Shown: positions 22,241 to 34,966, counted from the stretch's first letter. The stretch is DNA of 64,000 bases from Conchocele bisecta (GCA_029237695.1 CM055268.1:48688418-48752417), one strand, 5' to 3'. The notes: generated by a model not told the origin, from the letters alone. Made by a program: numbers and translations.

Positions 22241-22975
22241 ACAGCCATGACAGTAAATTGATAAATATTTGTTTTAGTCTTTAGGTACTTTACTCATCTA
22301 AATATTTACAGAATAATCTTATCATGTTACAACGATTTTGTTTCTATTCATTTCACCGTTCATGGATGATGACCAGCTGAATCAATGCGACCAGAATTAA
22401 CCAGTACAATATGTATACTTCAGGCGGATTTAACAGATGAATGTTCTGTGGATACTTTAAGTATTTATATTTTGTCACCGATAATGTGAAATTACAGCTT
22501 CTTGTCAACGAAATATACTGTCAAAATTCACCCGACCAATGCATTTTCATTCGAAGCAGGTTCCACAACGATTGCGAACTGTCCAGAATAATAATCAACA
22601 CGACAAACAACTGTTGTATTTGTTTATTCCTTACCTGACTGGAATCACTGGGAGCAGCCATTTTTATTTTAAATGACGTAGTAGACGTACTGACATATTT
22701 TTAATTATGACGCCAGTCATGTCTGAATGACGCACGAAATGGGGAAGAGAGCAAACAATTGGAAACTGAGGGTGTTAATGGAAATGGCTTTGGCATCCAG
22801 AAAATGGCATGAACTTAATTTTAACAATTTTATTTTCCGGCGATGAAGTTTTAATTTTCGAAATTTACACTGTGAACAATCCCATTTTCACCAGTCTGAT
22901 CAATCAGGCACTGACCAACACTGCGGTTTCGTTATTTCTTTGTAACCGTGTATGAATTGTGATTTGGTCGTATTG
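22241..22975. other. Non-coding stretch
   Basis: No gene or recognised repeat. Confidence 0.45.
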
Positions 22976-23044
22976 ACAGGATATCAAATATGTTTCACGG
23001 GATCGTGTTTCACGGCACATAGGCACTGCGTTGACAGGATAATT
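22976..23044. repeat. Family D terminal fragment, inverted
   Basis: GACAGGATATCAAATATGTT ... GTTTCACGGCACATA ... GCGTTGACAGGATAA is the reverse complement of the D left part found at 38413, 46665 and 55268. Confidence 0.65.
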
Positions 23045-23093
23045 GAGGTTATTTTATTAGACGGCCCGCCAAGGCCAATAAAAGGCCTCCAAT

Positions 23094-26000
23094 AAAGTTT
23101 TGATGGCATTATTTGTTACAAATGGGTGCCCATGCAGATCGACTTCTATGATATGTAAGCTGTAGCATAGGGGTGGGTACCCCTGCAGATTTGACCTTTA
23201 GGGGTCATTTTTTATGTCATTTAGAGGTCACATAGGCCCAAAATTTCTCATTGACATGGGTGTATAAATGATTTACAAAAGCATTGATAGCCGTCTGCAG
23301 ATGAACTATTTAGGTAGCTATATAAATAGGGATTCTGAAAATGCCGAATAATTGAGAGAAAAAACATGTTTGAAATTCAAGATGGCCGCCAATTTGCCTA
23401 AGACAGAAGAAAATATCATGCTGTACTTCATATCTTTGTTAATATTTAAGCCATTTTAATAGCGATAATGATAATAAGTGTATTTTTCGATAGAGGAATT
23501 GTTTACAAACGTATTGATACCATTTTTCCCAACGTTACTGTTCGTAAATCCAACTGAATGTTGTATTCATTTCGTTCTCATTTAGCCCATTGCTGAGAAT
23601 GAAGAGATTTCCCATTAACATGTCATTTTCATGGAATGTGTGACTAATGTTATCCTTCATTTTGTAGTATTGATCAAACTAACAGAACATATTTTAAAAT
23701 TGGGACAATTGGAGCTGCATTGGTAAACATATAATAATATATGTATGCGGATATAGCTGGCACACCATCTGTCACCACTAATTTCATCATGGCAATCCTT
23801 ATAAATGGTAACTTTCTAACGTTTAGCATCATCTTTTATTATATGCTCTCTCCACCCTCCCGAATCATAAACCTTTGATATATCTTGTAAAGTATCTAAT
23901 GATTGAATGTTGTATATAACGGCCTCTCAATAGCTAAGATCCCTTAAGGCTGGACCAACGGGGTCCATCCCGTATTTAATATATATATATATACACGTAT
24001 ATGTAATGTTGGTAAATACCAAAATCAGATCTAACTATTTACATCAAGAAAATGTATACTCATCCGTAAAATTAGAATGACCGGATCTGATGTCAGGTCT
24101 ATACCACACCATAGTCACTTACTTCCATCTCGAAAAGTAATCATATTAGCACTAATTGTATTGCCTTTTAATGGGGTATGACAGGATTTCCTCCTCAAAT
24201 ACCAGAAGGCCGAAAATCTAAATGAGGTATAAACCATGTCGGCATTCCGATGAAGTGAAACACTGATCGTTACATTATCCTTCGCGTGCTCGCAACCGAC
24301 CACACACCGAACGTATATAATAGACAATATAATTAGATATGTGTGGTGACTATTATTCCTTTGGAAGAAAGCAACGCATGCAGGCATTGGACAGGCTGAT
24401 AATCAAATTACTCAACATGACTATTTAATAGAACGTTTTCATTTCACCATGGTGTCATGGAAGAAACAGTAGGACAATACCTTCCAGTGTATACAAATTG
24501 TAACATGACAGCACAAATCACATGCATAGTTGGCACACATCACGGATATTCAAGGGCCAGCATCTCTGATCCTTAAGATAGATTTGGTTCTATAATATGG
24601 ATTATGAACTAGATGAAGGCGACTACATGTATAGTGTTCCCAGAGGGACAAACAATCACCGACATTTCTGACGATTTATTTTGGCTTAAGTCAGAAATAA
24701 GATTTGTTTAAAGCGTAGAATTGAATAACGCAAAGTATGACATATTTCTGTGTCAAAATCAGCAATGAAGAAACATATGCAGTCTTTTATATTTTAGTGT
24801 GGACTAATTAATCAGCAGAATTGATCTTCTTCGATAAGAATGCTTCAGATTCACGAGATATCTGCAGATAAAAATACCACTATGACAACTGTCATACATC
24901 GCATTATCAACATTACTAAACGCTGTTATTGTTTTATTTGTCAGTTTTATATACGATTGCGTATTTGGTCGGGACTGGAGACCGCTTTACCCGTTGTCAT
25001 GGTTCTCTATGTCTCATTTGTTGTGTTTTTGTTTTGCTGTCTCTATTGGCATTATGAAGGTACTTGTAGCTCTTTATATTCTGCAAATAAACGTACTGTA
25101 CTTGTAGTTGTAGTTAACCAGCCACTGTAAAATACAACAAATTCACTATTGCAAACAAATTCCCTTTTATATAGAAATAGTTATTTGTTACTTGGAGATA
25201 TATACAGATTGTTTCATCTCCTAAAAGTAAATGTCAGACACCTGTTTGGGCATAGTGTGGTTTCGTGGACAGAATAGCACAGGATTATGATGAATGATAA
25301 ATGTCACATCATAATATTCAACGTCGCATCTGGACTTACATGTATATAGCTCTCATCAAAATATGGTGATCCAGTTGTGGAGATTAGTGGAAATAACAGT
25401 GTTGGGATCCTTTTTAGCAGTGTGTATTACTATTAAATGTGTTTAAATACAATATAGATAGCTTGTTTCCGCTATGTCAGAGCTATGCTGTATCCAGAAT
25501 TGTCTGGAGTTTCATTCACATGATGATTTTATGTCACAATTGGACAGGAAAATAGTGAAAGTATAAAACCTAATTTCCTGATCTGATATATCCTATGGAT
25601 GGTCATATAATTATCAACATACTACGCCCGATGAAAATTGTCTTCTTATCTTCAATGCATGAAGTGGCTTCCGCATACCATGCACAGTTCATGTTATGGA
25701 ACGCTCTAGTCTAACTAAGCATTAAGTTGTAATATCAGGTACACGTAAACTGTAATACAGTAAGGTTAAACTGTGCATGTAAGACATCAATTTAAATTAT
25801 GTGGATCACACCGAATGATACAGCTGGCATCGAATTGCGCTCATAGATCCTTGCATTGCATGCTCAAAACGAGAAACAAGCCATATCTACACGCAAGAAT
25901 GACTCTCCATCAGCACGTAACATTGTCGGTGATGCTGTTAATCGATATGTGTTTCAATGAGTCATTATCTTCAATGCAGTAATTTGCAGGTAATTCAGCA

Positions 26001-27600
26001 TGATCTTTGTTTTGATATTGAAAACATTATCATGTTCTTTGTTCGGAATAATTGTTTGATTGCAAGATTCTCTGCTAAATCAACATAACTTCATTTTAAT
26101 CACAAGTTAATGTTTGTTGGACTGTATAGATATTGTAATGCATGAGAGAGTACATTGTTGAGCAATTGCACAGGGTAATGTATTTACCACCTATGAAATT
26201 AGTAGTGCGGCATACATGCAATTAGAATTAAATTTATATTTGACCAATCCAGAGGAGAGTGGTAACGAGTGTTTGTTTCTATACATATGTCATATTGGAT
26301 ATGTTGTTATCTAATATTGCCCCGACCATTCTGATGGTGAACACATTGGTAGGTGAATAACTGTACTGTTGTTAGCAAATGATTCAACGACCTTTTCACA
26401 ATTTTGGTCTGACAACCATATGCAAGACATATGCAAATTTCTCTAACCATAACTGTGAAAATGGCTCACTGTGTTTGCTTCTTTGAAAATCAAATGTAGT
26501 CTGGGGTACTACCTCATGGGCAGATTTACTGATCAAACACAATGACCCATATTGTCTCATGGTAGTGCACACAACTTTAACTAAACGTATTTCACTTAAC
26601 ATGTACGTGTACATCCCAGGAAATATCACAATGAAGCATTTAACCATTTGAACACTGTGAATTTGTGTCTAACGGCGGCCATCTTTGATTTAAAATTAGT
26701 AAATGGCAATTCATTGTATAATTGTAAATGACATATCATACCATACATAAATGGTATAAAAGACATAAATAACATACATTTTATTGCATATTTTGCAGCT
26801 TGGCGGCCATCTTGAATATTTATTTCTACATTACCTGACTGATTTACTAAATATATAGTATAGCCAATTAATAACAGGTCATGCTCGACACTGTCTTTTT
26901 ACATGTATGCCTTCAAACAGCGAAATGCAGGAAAACTGAGCTCTGTGTCTTGATTTGACACATGATTGACATTGAAACTGCCCTCAAACAGCACATCTTG
27001 AGTGTAGACCCATATCTAAACGTATTGTTTTGGAAGGTATAACCCACTTTGAGCACTCGTGTGTAAACAACAATGTTGAAATGATAATCCCCGAGTCTGG
27101 AGTGAAGTCGTGGCAATTTAAAAGTTATTCATTTCAAAAGTTCACATATGTAATTATTGACGGCCATCTTGGAATATAAGTTAGTAAATAATCTTATATG
27201 CTATTGTATTAAATGTCATACCATGATATAAATTGATTTTGTGAAGACATTCAGCAACAAACACATACACAAAGCTAGTTTATGTTGCATATGCACGAAA
27301 ATGTCGGTTTTTCCATGTAGTGTCACTATTTGGGCGGCCATTTTGATTTGTTATTCTTTAATTTTCATTTTGTATTACTAACAATAATAGTACTACCAGG
27401 ATTTAACTTGTTTCCATCTTCAACATTGATTTTATGAGTGATGGTTATCTATACATGGCAAACATTAAGATACCTAAAGGTCAAATTTGAGGGGGTACCC
27501 ACTCCTATCCGAAAGCTTACCCATCGTAGATATAAACTAGCATGGGTACCCATTTATAACAGAAAATGCCATCAAAAGTTTGTGTCCATGCCCTGGCATC
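23094..27600. mobile_element. About 4.5 kb non-coding block with inverted ends
   Basis: The left end (AAGTTTTGATGGCATT, then ATGGGTGCCCATGC, GGGTGGGTACCCC, TTTGACCTTTAGG) recurs in order and inverted at 27475-27590. A motif around ATGGCCGCC recurs once near the left end (23388) and four times, inverted, near the right (about 26668, 26803, 27163, 27333). The interior has no coding region that I can support. It may be a non-autonomous or decayed DNA transposon. The boundaries are approximate. Confidence 0.55.
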
Positions 27601-27615
27601 TAGAGGGGAATGTGA

Positions 27616-27748
27616 TATGGCTGTGATAATGTAATAAATTCACTATAATACAAATTAATAAATTTATCTTTAAATTGGAAATTTCTCCCTCAAAATGTAC
27701 TTAGCAAGAAAAGTATACTTTGCAATGTTGGTGAAATAGGATACAGGG
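27616..27748. mobile_element. Family J half element
   Basis: GGCTGTGATAATGTAATAAA followed by CTCCCTCAAAATGTACTTAG and GGTGAAATAGGATACAGG is the right half of the J consensus. It abuts the 4.5 kb block. Confidence 0.7.
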
Positions 27749-27822
27749 GCCCCACGGGTCCTTAACTGTTGCACTATTGCAGCAAATTGCATGATTATGT
27801 ATAGTATGTAGAGCATATTATA

Positions 27823-28063
27823 GGAATGAATGGCCTTTTTGTGGAATTTATCGGGGTATAAACTTGGAAAAGTCGCGGGAATACTGGACGAAGTGATACA
27901 AAATTACAATTTTCGAAATAAATTCAAAAAAAGAAAGAGTTTGTTTTTTTTTTGTTTTTTTTTCGAAAATTGTAATTTTTTGGAAGGCCTCGTCCAGTAT
28001 TCCCGCGACTTTTCCAAGTTTATATCCCCGATAAATTCAACAAAAAGGCCATTCATTCCTTAT
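27823..28063. mobile_element. Family H palindrome
   Basis: AATGAATGGCCTTTTTGTGG ... GTCGCGGGAATACTGGACGA is mirrored by TCGTCCAGTATTCCCGCGAC ... AAAAGGCCATTCATTCCT. Arms are about 100 bp. The loop is A-rich then T-rich. Confidence 0.85.
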
Positions 28064-28262
28064 AATTCCAGCATTTGAAATAAATTCATTAAGAAAATGG
28101 GTTTATTTTCCGTTTTCTTAAGAATTATTTTAACTGCGCCTGACGGTTACGGAAAGTAGTTCGGCATGGAGTTTACTGGGATATAAATTCTGAACAGAGA
28201 CTTGCTACGGACAAATCAAATTTTAGGGAATTGTGTAAATATTTTTGTGCTGGAATTATGTT
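28064..28262. mobile_element. Family H companion element
   Basis: Begins TATAATTCCAGCATTTGAAA and ends TTTTTGTGCTGGAATTATG, so TAATTCCAGCA forms its inverted ends. The same unit adjoins H at 45570-45775 and 57650-57845 and, inverted, at 41720-41925. Confidence 0.75.
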
Positions 28263-28496
28263 TGTATAAATATGTTTGAAAATATAAAGTAAAAACAGAA
28301 GCTTCCATACTAATTAACAAGGTCGGATCGTTGGTAATGTTGTTGATAACAACAGGTAATGCATTCCAATACAATTCCTATCGTACACTTTGATTAACTT
28401 GGTGATGCGTATCGGACGTATTGTGTGGTACAGGCGCCTGGCTCCGGCAAACGAGCGGAATGTTTGTCTGTGATGGAATGTCAAAATGATCTAACT

Positions 28497-28912
28497 CAAG
28501 GTGCATGATCACGTGGTTACAACAACAACAACGTCGCCCACTCCAAAGTAAGTATTATTTTATATTGTCCTTAATATGCAACGGATTTCGATGAAATATG
28601 GCGCAGCAAACACGTCGTCATGAACTGCATTTGGTGGTCCAGGGAGTTCGGCACAAACTTATGTCGTTTTTATGCGAAGAATCGATTTCACGGTAGACAC
28701 GGACATCGATTCCTCGCAAAAATTACAGAAGTTTGGGCGAACATACAAAGACCACCAAATGCACCTTAACAAGACGCGTTTGATGCGCCATATTTCATAA
28801 AAATCCGTTACGTAATAAGGACAATATGAAAGAATACGTACTTTGAATCAGATGGATTCTGGAAGTTTCAGTACTTGTTGTTGTTGTTAGTACCACGTGA
28901 TCATACACCTTG
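28497..28912. mobile_element. Family G palindromic element
   Basis: Outer ends CAAGGTGCATGATCACGTGG and its inverted near-copy ending CACCTTG at 28912. It carries (CAA)n/(TTG)n runs, an ATGAAATATGGCGCA block and its mirror, and a central GAATCGATTTCACGG-type hairpin. Copies: 32300-32645, 59251-59610. Confidence 0.8.
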
Positions 28913-28955
28913 TAACTGTGGGGATTACATAACACACATGCTAACACGAACTTAT

Positions 28956-29095
28956 GTTAGACACGCCATGTGATGTTGTACCCAAGAACATGTGCGATTG
29001 TTAATGAATATATCTACAGAAACTGTGATATTTTCTGTAAATGACGTCGAAAGTTGACGACATTTGCAGCGCATTTCCTTAACTTTCAATGTGAT
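28956..29095. repeat. Dispersed repeat, also at 37072-37205
   Basis: AGACACGCCATGTGAT ... GATATTTTCTGTAAATGACG ... AAAGTTGAC is shared with 37072-37205 and, inverted and degraded, with 38760-38950. Confidence 0.55.
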
Positions 29096-29581
29096 TTAAA
29101 GGCACATGCCCACTCAGTAGGCACACAATGTTCTTTATAGGAATTAAATAAGTGTATGATTGTGTCACTATTCCACCAGTTCTAAAATTTACAATTGCTC
29201 GCTATACATGTATAATCATTACTGATAGTGACGCGCTGTGGTATCAGGCTATTTTCATATGCAAATGAGGCATGATAGTTTTTTAATTATGTATACTAAT
29301 TAAATGCGTCACCTGAAAAAATAATATTGTTGACAGATTATAGAGCATGATCATTGCACATCAAAACAATAACTACAGAGAATATAAAGTAATGTCCGTT
29401 AACATTTTAAGAAAACACGGGATATCAGTGTGGAAATTTACGTCTGATATAAAATGTATAATAATGCCAATCAATATGTGGGGTAATGGTGAATGAATGT
29501 TTATTTTGCCTGAAAAGATCTCAGATGGTGACTCTCATATAAAGAATATGTTGTGCCTACTGAGTGGGCTTTTACCTTTAA
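29096..29581. mobile_element. Family K MITE
   Basis: About 486 bp with about 40 bp inverted ends: TTAAAGGCACATGCCCACTC and GAGTGGGCTTTTACCTTTAA, with AACATGTTCTTTAT-type sequence inside each. Copies: 34714-34966 (deleted interior), 57018-57452, 63314 to the window end. Confidence 0.85.
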
Positions 29582-29601
29582 GGAAAATACCGTAACTTAT
29601 G

Positions 29602-29861
29602 TACAATGGGGTCAGCGTGTAAGTGCACACACGAACGAACACGACAGGTTGGAACCAATGTGTATTTCATGTATAAAAAAAAAATGTAAATATTTTTCTG
29701 CTTTTTTTCTCATTTCGCATCAAAAGTGTATGTTGTTACCACTCAGTTGAACCGTCTCGGCGAGACGGTTCAACTGAGTGGTAACAACATACACTTTGGG
29801 TGGGTTGGAACCAACCTGTCGTGTTCGTTCGTGTGTGCACTTACACGCTGACCCCAGTGTA
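29602..29861. mobile_element. Family B extended element
   Basis: A B half, spacer TGTAAATATTTTTCTGCTTT, hairpin R (GTTACCACTCAGTTGAACCG and its complement) and B half ending GCTGACCCCAGTG. Confidence 0.8.
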
Positions 29862-29896
29862 AATATGTTTCATGAGATATTGCACATCTTCTATAG

Positions 29897-29962
29897 GAAT
29901 GAATGGCATTTTTGTGGAATTTATCGGGGTATAAACTTGGAAAAGTCGCGGGAATACTGGAC
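29897..29962. repeat. Family H fragment
   Basis: AGGAATGAATGGCATTTTTG through GGGAATACTGGACG is one arm only. Confidence 0.75.
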
Positions 29963-30681
29963 GGGTTTTACCTGTGGCAGATGCCCTTCTAATAATAGAC
30001 AGTGCGCCAATTTGACATTTTACACATTGAAACAGTCTCCATTGTATAGTTTGTGAGTGATGGTAGAAATGCTCAGATATCTACCGCTTTTTTGTAGTCT
30101 GCTGAAATAATATGTATAGGACGTTGTAGTCCTATATATGTGGGACTTATTGCACCAAATTATATTAACTTTTCTGTTTGATGTAGGTGTCAAACCGTCC
30201 AATTGGGGAAACTGTCCGATAACATTTTATCGATATTCAGTCACATACATGTATGATTCCACTACATTTGAAACAAACGGTCATATTCTATATAGTCAGT
30301 CCGTAATAATATATTTACATATCTACCAAATGTTTGGACAGATGAAAGATAAAGAAAGAAATATAATCATTGCCTGATGTGTAATAATTAGTGTGTAAAT
30401 GTCGATATTATATCATTGTCTATTACATAGACATGGTTAGGTAAAAGTGGATGACATTTCATTTATTCGTTTTAAATAATCAACGAAATATTCATATCTT
30501 GGCTCTGTCTGTATTCGAGAGTTTGCATTTATAAGTGTAGTATTTTCCCGAAATAATGCATACATTTAAAAAAAGAACTACTATCCTTGTCATATTTTCC
30601 AAAACTAAAAGTGTACCAGTCAAACTTCTGTATATTGTTATTTTCCTTTAATACATTAATTAATTGAGACCAACAAGCCTG
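29963..30681. other. Non-coding stretch
   Basis: No supported gene or repeat. Confidence 0.4.
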
Positions 30682-30826
30682 TGGGCCGTTTCACTAAACT
30701 TCCTACGACTAAAATGTGCGTAAGTACAAAATTATGATAGTCTGTAAATGTCACATTAACAATGTGTTCTTGTAAACAATTATTAGATTTACAGTTTACA
30801 GTTATTGAGCATTGGCTGCATATGGA
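30682..30826. mobile_element. Family A fragment fused to family F
   Basis: The left end GGGCCGTTTCACTAAACTTC is present. The sequence breaks off after GCATTGGCTGCATATGG, where family F begins. Confidence 0.7.
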
Positions 30827-31385
30827 CGAACTTTTGGCTATTAAACACATTAAATCTAAAATATATTTACATGTAAGTACGTTTTCACCAATAACAATAA
30901 GGTCACCCTCTCCAATTTTTGTTGTTTGATGAAATATTGATTTTATGGCGGAAAAACGATTTTCCTATGGAAAAAATAATTTTGTTGGGGCCGTTTCAAA
31001 AAGATTTTTTGTTATTGAAGAAAAAGTATTTACATTTAAATATTTTTAAGATGTAATGTGTTTAATGGCCAAATGTAGAACAAACAGCAAAAACACAATT
31101 TTTCTACATGGGGGCTAAAAATAGATGTTTTGAAAATCATTTTTTATTTCTGTACCGATTTTCAAAATCTAACTTTTCTTTTCTTATATACATCATTTCT
31201 CGCCAGATTGCGGAGTCAAAATTGTTTTTTCGCAAACAAATCACTATTTTATGGAATTTCATCAATTAAAAAAAATGGGGAGGGAGACTTTGTTATTAAT
31301 GCAAAAGTACTTATATTTAAATACTTTTTAAATGTATTATGTTTAATAGCCAACAATTCAGTAAAACGTGGAACAGACAGTAGTT
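30827..31385. mobile_element. Family F copies, two degenerate pieces
   Basis: ACGAACTTTTGGCTATTAAA starts the first piece, and TGTTTAATGGCCAAATGTAG marks its far end near 31075. A second piece ends GTGGAACAGACAGTAG at 31384, the canonical F terminus. Confidence 0.65.
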
Positions 31386-31754
31386 GTATAGACGATCTTT
31401 CTGTTCCCGGGGTTGGCAGTAAATGTACACATTGCATTCCGCGCGTGCATTGCAGAACGAAAAATAATAAAATAAAAACATAGATTTTATCGCGACTATA
31501 AATATTAGCAATATCTAAGGTACTATCTTGAAAGCTGTTCGGCATTTGAGCTACATAAAACATTTAAAATGAAATGCATGATAGATATCGCCAACATTTC
31601 ATGGGATCATATCAGCCACAGTATGTCTAATCTCAAGTACGTACATAATAAGTAAGTATTGTATATTATGATATATAGCTGTCGTTTTCCTGCCAAAATA
31701 TTTGTACCATGTTCAGCATAGCATGCACACGTCGTAACGGTGGGCCTAGACTGG

Positions 31755-31993
31755 AGGCCGTTTCACTAAATTTCGTACGACTTAAATGTTCGTAAGTGCA
31801 AAAGTATGATAGTCTGTGAATTTCAATGTGAATGTTTTCGTGTAAACAATTATTGGATTTACATTTATTGAGTATAGGCTGCATATGTAGCATATGTTCC
31901 AGAAATGTAAATCTATCAATAGTAATTGGCAGAAGATACTAAATTTTCACTTACGAACGTTTTATTCGTACGAAGTTTAGTGAAACGGCCCCC
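31755..31993. mobile_element. Family A MITE
   Basis: GGCCGTTTCACTAAATTTCG at the left and CGAAGTTTAGTGAAACGGCC at the right. It directly abuts the palindrome at 31994. Confidence 0.8.
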
Positions 31994-32145
31994 AGGGCCC
32001 GGTTGTTCAAAACATCAGTTAGCTTAACGGACTGTTAAATCCTTAACTGAATGGTTAAAATCTCTGTTAAAACAGAGATTTTAACCATTCAGTTAAGGAT
32101 TTAACAGTCCGTTAAGCTAACGGATGTTTTGAGCAACCGGGCCCT
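31994..32145. mobile_element. 152 bp nearly perfect palindrome
   Basis: AGGGCCCGGTTGTTCAAAAC ... TTAGCTTAACGGACTG is mirrored to CAACCGGGCCCT at 32145, with almost no loop (CTGTTAAAACAG). Only a few positions differ between arms. No second copy is seen in the window. Confidence 0.85.
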
Positions 32146-32299
32146 GGATGTTAAGCTTTACATGGGTCCCAGATTGAGTAAAATGTATCATAACTTATAC
32201 TTATTCAGACGTCAAATCATTCCACAACAAAGTCAGTTAAAAAATGTACCGAACACTCGGGTACATTTGACTGTTCATAGTGGGAAGTTGTTGACTTCT

Positions 32300-32645
32300 C
32301 GAATGAGTACAAGGTGTATGCTCACGTGGTACTAACAACAACAATAAGTACCGATTCAAAGTACGTATTCCTTTATAGTGACCTTATTACGTAACGGATA
32401 TTGATGAAATATGGCGCATCAAACGCGTCTTGTTAAGCTACATTACTCCGACACGGAAATCGATTCTTCGCAAAAATGACATAAGTCTGTGCCAAACTCC
32501 ATAGACCACCAAATGCAGCTCATGAAGACGCGTTTGCTGCGCCATATTTCATCAAAATCCGTTGCATATTAAGGAAAATATCAAATAATACTTACTTTGG
32601 AGTGGGCGAAGTTGTTGTTGTTGTAATCACGTTATCATGCACCTT
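32300..32645. mobile_element. Family G palindromic element
   Basis: CAAGGTGTATGCTCACGTGG and the inverted CACGTTATCATGCACCTTG bound it. The interior has the paired ATGAAATATGGCGCA blocks. The centre is shorter than in the 28497 copy. Confidence 0.75.
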
Positions 32646-32724
32646 GTGAGTACGCTTTGATTCATCGAAATGGGTACGTTTTGACTTCGAGATGGGTACA
32701 TTTTGACTTGGGTACGTTTTGACC

Positions 32725-32945
32725 AGCACCCACCGCCGGTGCTAGTCTTGCCAATGGTTGTCAATTTCTTTATTTCTAAATACTTGAATAGTATGTTTGT
32801 AATTAAGCTGTTTGATTGCCTGAGGCTGAGCTGTGCAGGCTCAGGCAATCAAATTGCTTGATTTGTAAGTTGGCATTGCCAATAGATGTTCAGAGAAGAG
32901 TTGCTAATATGAGCAAGATTAACGCAGACGGTTGTGTATGCTACA
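32725..32945. mobile_element. Family N element
   Basis: CACCGCCGGTGCTAGTCTTG at the left and AACGCAGACGGTTGTGTA at the right are inverted near-copies. The centre is GATTGCCTGAGGCTGAGC and its complement. Copies: 42167-42370; fragment 55770-55850. Confidence 0.7.
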
Positions 32946-33151
32946 CATGTTCATACGGTACCTTTTACCCTCCGACGACCCGTATCTTGTTTTCGCGGTA
33001 TTTTAAAGTTCCCTGTAGATGTGGAGACCGGTTGTCATAACGAGATGATCTGTGATTGATTTATGGCGGGTCTGTTCTCTCTCAATACTACTATGTGCAG
33101 CGAGATAGACACCAAGAGCAGTGTGCGAAGTGAACAGCGGGGTACAAAGTA

Positions 33152-33221
33152 GCGGACACGTAACACTTCAAATACTCCCGTATCGGACGATACGGGAGTA
33201 TTTGAAGTGTTACGTGTCCGC
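33152..33221. repeat. Perfect 70 bp palindrome
   Basis: GCGGACACGTAACACTTCAA ... GATACGGGAG reads the same on both strands with almost no loop (CGGACGA region). Confidence 0.9.
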
Positions 33222-33774
33222 AGCCACCCTATAGTTTACAACCCCTTATCTCACTGCGGTGTGATATACGAGAGAGATATTCACATGCTGCGCTTATGTC
33301 GTCCAAAATGTGAACAGCATCGAGAATTGTTTAATTGGATATTCGTCACTCGCAATGCCCATCTTGGAAACGAAGCCATATTACCCAAATGTGAAGCACT
33401 GACAATGTCAAATACAGTGAAACATCACAAAACCGGACACCCTGTGAGGTCCCTGGGTGTCCGGTTTGGAGAAGTTTCACTGTAAATTATGTACAAGAGC
33501 ATTCTCTGTGACACATGTTAGTAGTTTGCAATCACGAACAGTCATTTTGATCAAATTAAACAGACTCTTTTTTCTAAATTGTTCGGCTTAGAGGGGTTCT
33601 ACTGTACACCATTTCATCACAACGCAATTTCGTGTACGTCTCTCGGAAATAGATAATCATAGACCCGAGGAGGTTATAAACATGTGTTCCGTGTTCAACT
33701 CAGAACAGTGTTCACCTCAGAATAATACATGGGCTATGCTTGTAAATTAAATGGTCAGCGTTTTAGTCGGGTCG
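33222..33774. other. Non-coding stretch with a family C element at 33415-33483
   Basis: The C element has CCGGACACCCTGTGAGGTCC and its mirrored half. No gene is visible. Confidence 0.55.
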
Positions 33775-33945
33775 TTAGCCGTCTCATCAGGATCTGCACT
33801 TTTTGAAAGTAATTTTAATATTTTTGAGAACAAAAACACCCCCTTTTCATAAATGGACGGATCTGAAAATCATTTTGTGACCATTGTATTGGTCGGAACA
33901 TTAGCATATCACAGTCCATTCCAGTTCCTTAGGGTTGAAAGGGTT
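33775..33945. mobile_element. Family M partial element
   Basis: GCCGTCTCATCAGGATCTGC through CCTTAGGGTTGAAAGGGTTA. The left third of M is missing. Confidence 0.7.
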
Positions 33946-34267
33946 AAGTTAGAGCACGACTCTTGTTGAGCACGGGAAAACAGTTTTATAACCGCAGCAC
34001 TGTGTTAGTTTCGAATGCCATACAGATTAAGGTCGGTATGTTCATGAAATACAAGATTTTAGATTTGGTGAGAATGTATCACCCCGCGCACCTACAGCTG
34101 TGCACATGCTGGGTGACGGATTTGTAACTGCTCCGAGTTAACCATCTAGGCGGCGCAAACATTATTGGAAATATCAATATATATTTACGTCAAGTGAACA
34201 TGCTTTAGTGATTGGACTTTAGATATACAGCAATGCAGTCTCAGTCTCCATTATCGTTTCATGTGTA
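33946..34267. other. Non-coding stretch
   Basis: No gene or repeat recognised. Confidence 0.4.
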
Positions 34268-34718
34268 AAGGGGCATATCAGGGTTTTTGGGGGGAAAAAT
34301 AAAAAAAATAAAAAAAATGGTTTTCATCATGGCCCTGTGTAAAGTGGTTTAATTGAAGATGTATGACGATATTAGTACCGGTGAAAACATTTTTTTTTAA
34401 AATAAGAGAAAAAAATGTGTTTTCATCATGGCCCTACTTAAAGTGATTTAATTGAAAATATATTGCGATACTAGGATTGCTGGGTTGTTTCAATTTTCAC
34501 CGATATCGGTACATACGTATCACAGTTTCTATTTTGTTGAACGGAACAATATAGGAAATCCGATATATATGTCCATTTATGGGTGAAAATAGAAACAACC
34601 CAGTCGTCCTAGTATCGTCATATATCTTCAATTAAACCACTTTACACAGGGCCATGATGAAAACACGTTTGTATTGTTCATAGTATTTTTTTCAAAAAGT
34701 CCTGATATGCCCGTTTAA
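34268..34718. mobile_element. Inverted-repeat MITE with GGGCATATCAGG ends
   Basis: AGGGGCATATCAGGGTTTTT and CAAAAAGTCCTGATATGCCC are inverted ends. Inside, CATCATGGCCCTGTGTAAAG and its complement, and CTGGGTTGTTTC and GAAACAACCCAG, also pair. One arm holds a duplicated internal segment (two copies of the TTTTCATCATGGCCCT block). Family K starts at its right end. Confidence 0.75.
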
Positions 34719-34966
34719 AGGTACATGCCCACTCAGTAGGCACAACATGTTCTTTGTATCAGATACATCATCCGAGACATTTTCTGGCAAAATAAACATT
34801 CCATCCTATTACTCCTCGTATCGATTGGCATTATTATATATTTTATATCTGAGGTAAATTTCCACACTGATATCAGTATAACTGGTGGAATAGTGACACA
34901 ATTATACACTTATTTAATTCCTATAAAGAATATGTTGTGCCTACTGAGTGGGCATGTACCTTAACT
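34714..34966. mobile_element. Family K MITE, deleted interior
   Basis: TTTAAAGGTACATGCCCACT and AGTGGGCATGTACCTTAA are the ends. It is about half the length of the 29096 copy. Confidence 0.8.

Noticed and set aside
23940..24010. TATA-rich promoter around TATATATATATATACACGTATA
   Set aside because: A simple AT repeat in a non-coding block, with no downstream gene.
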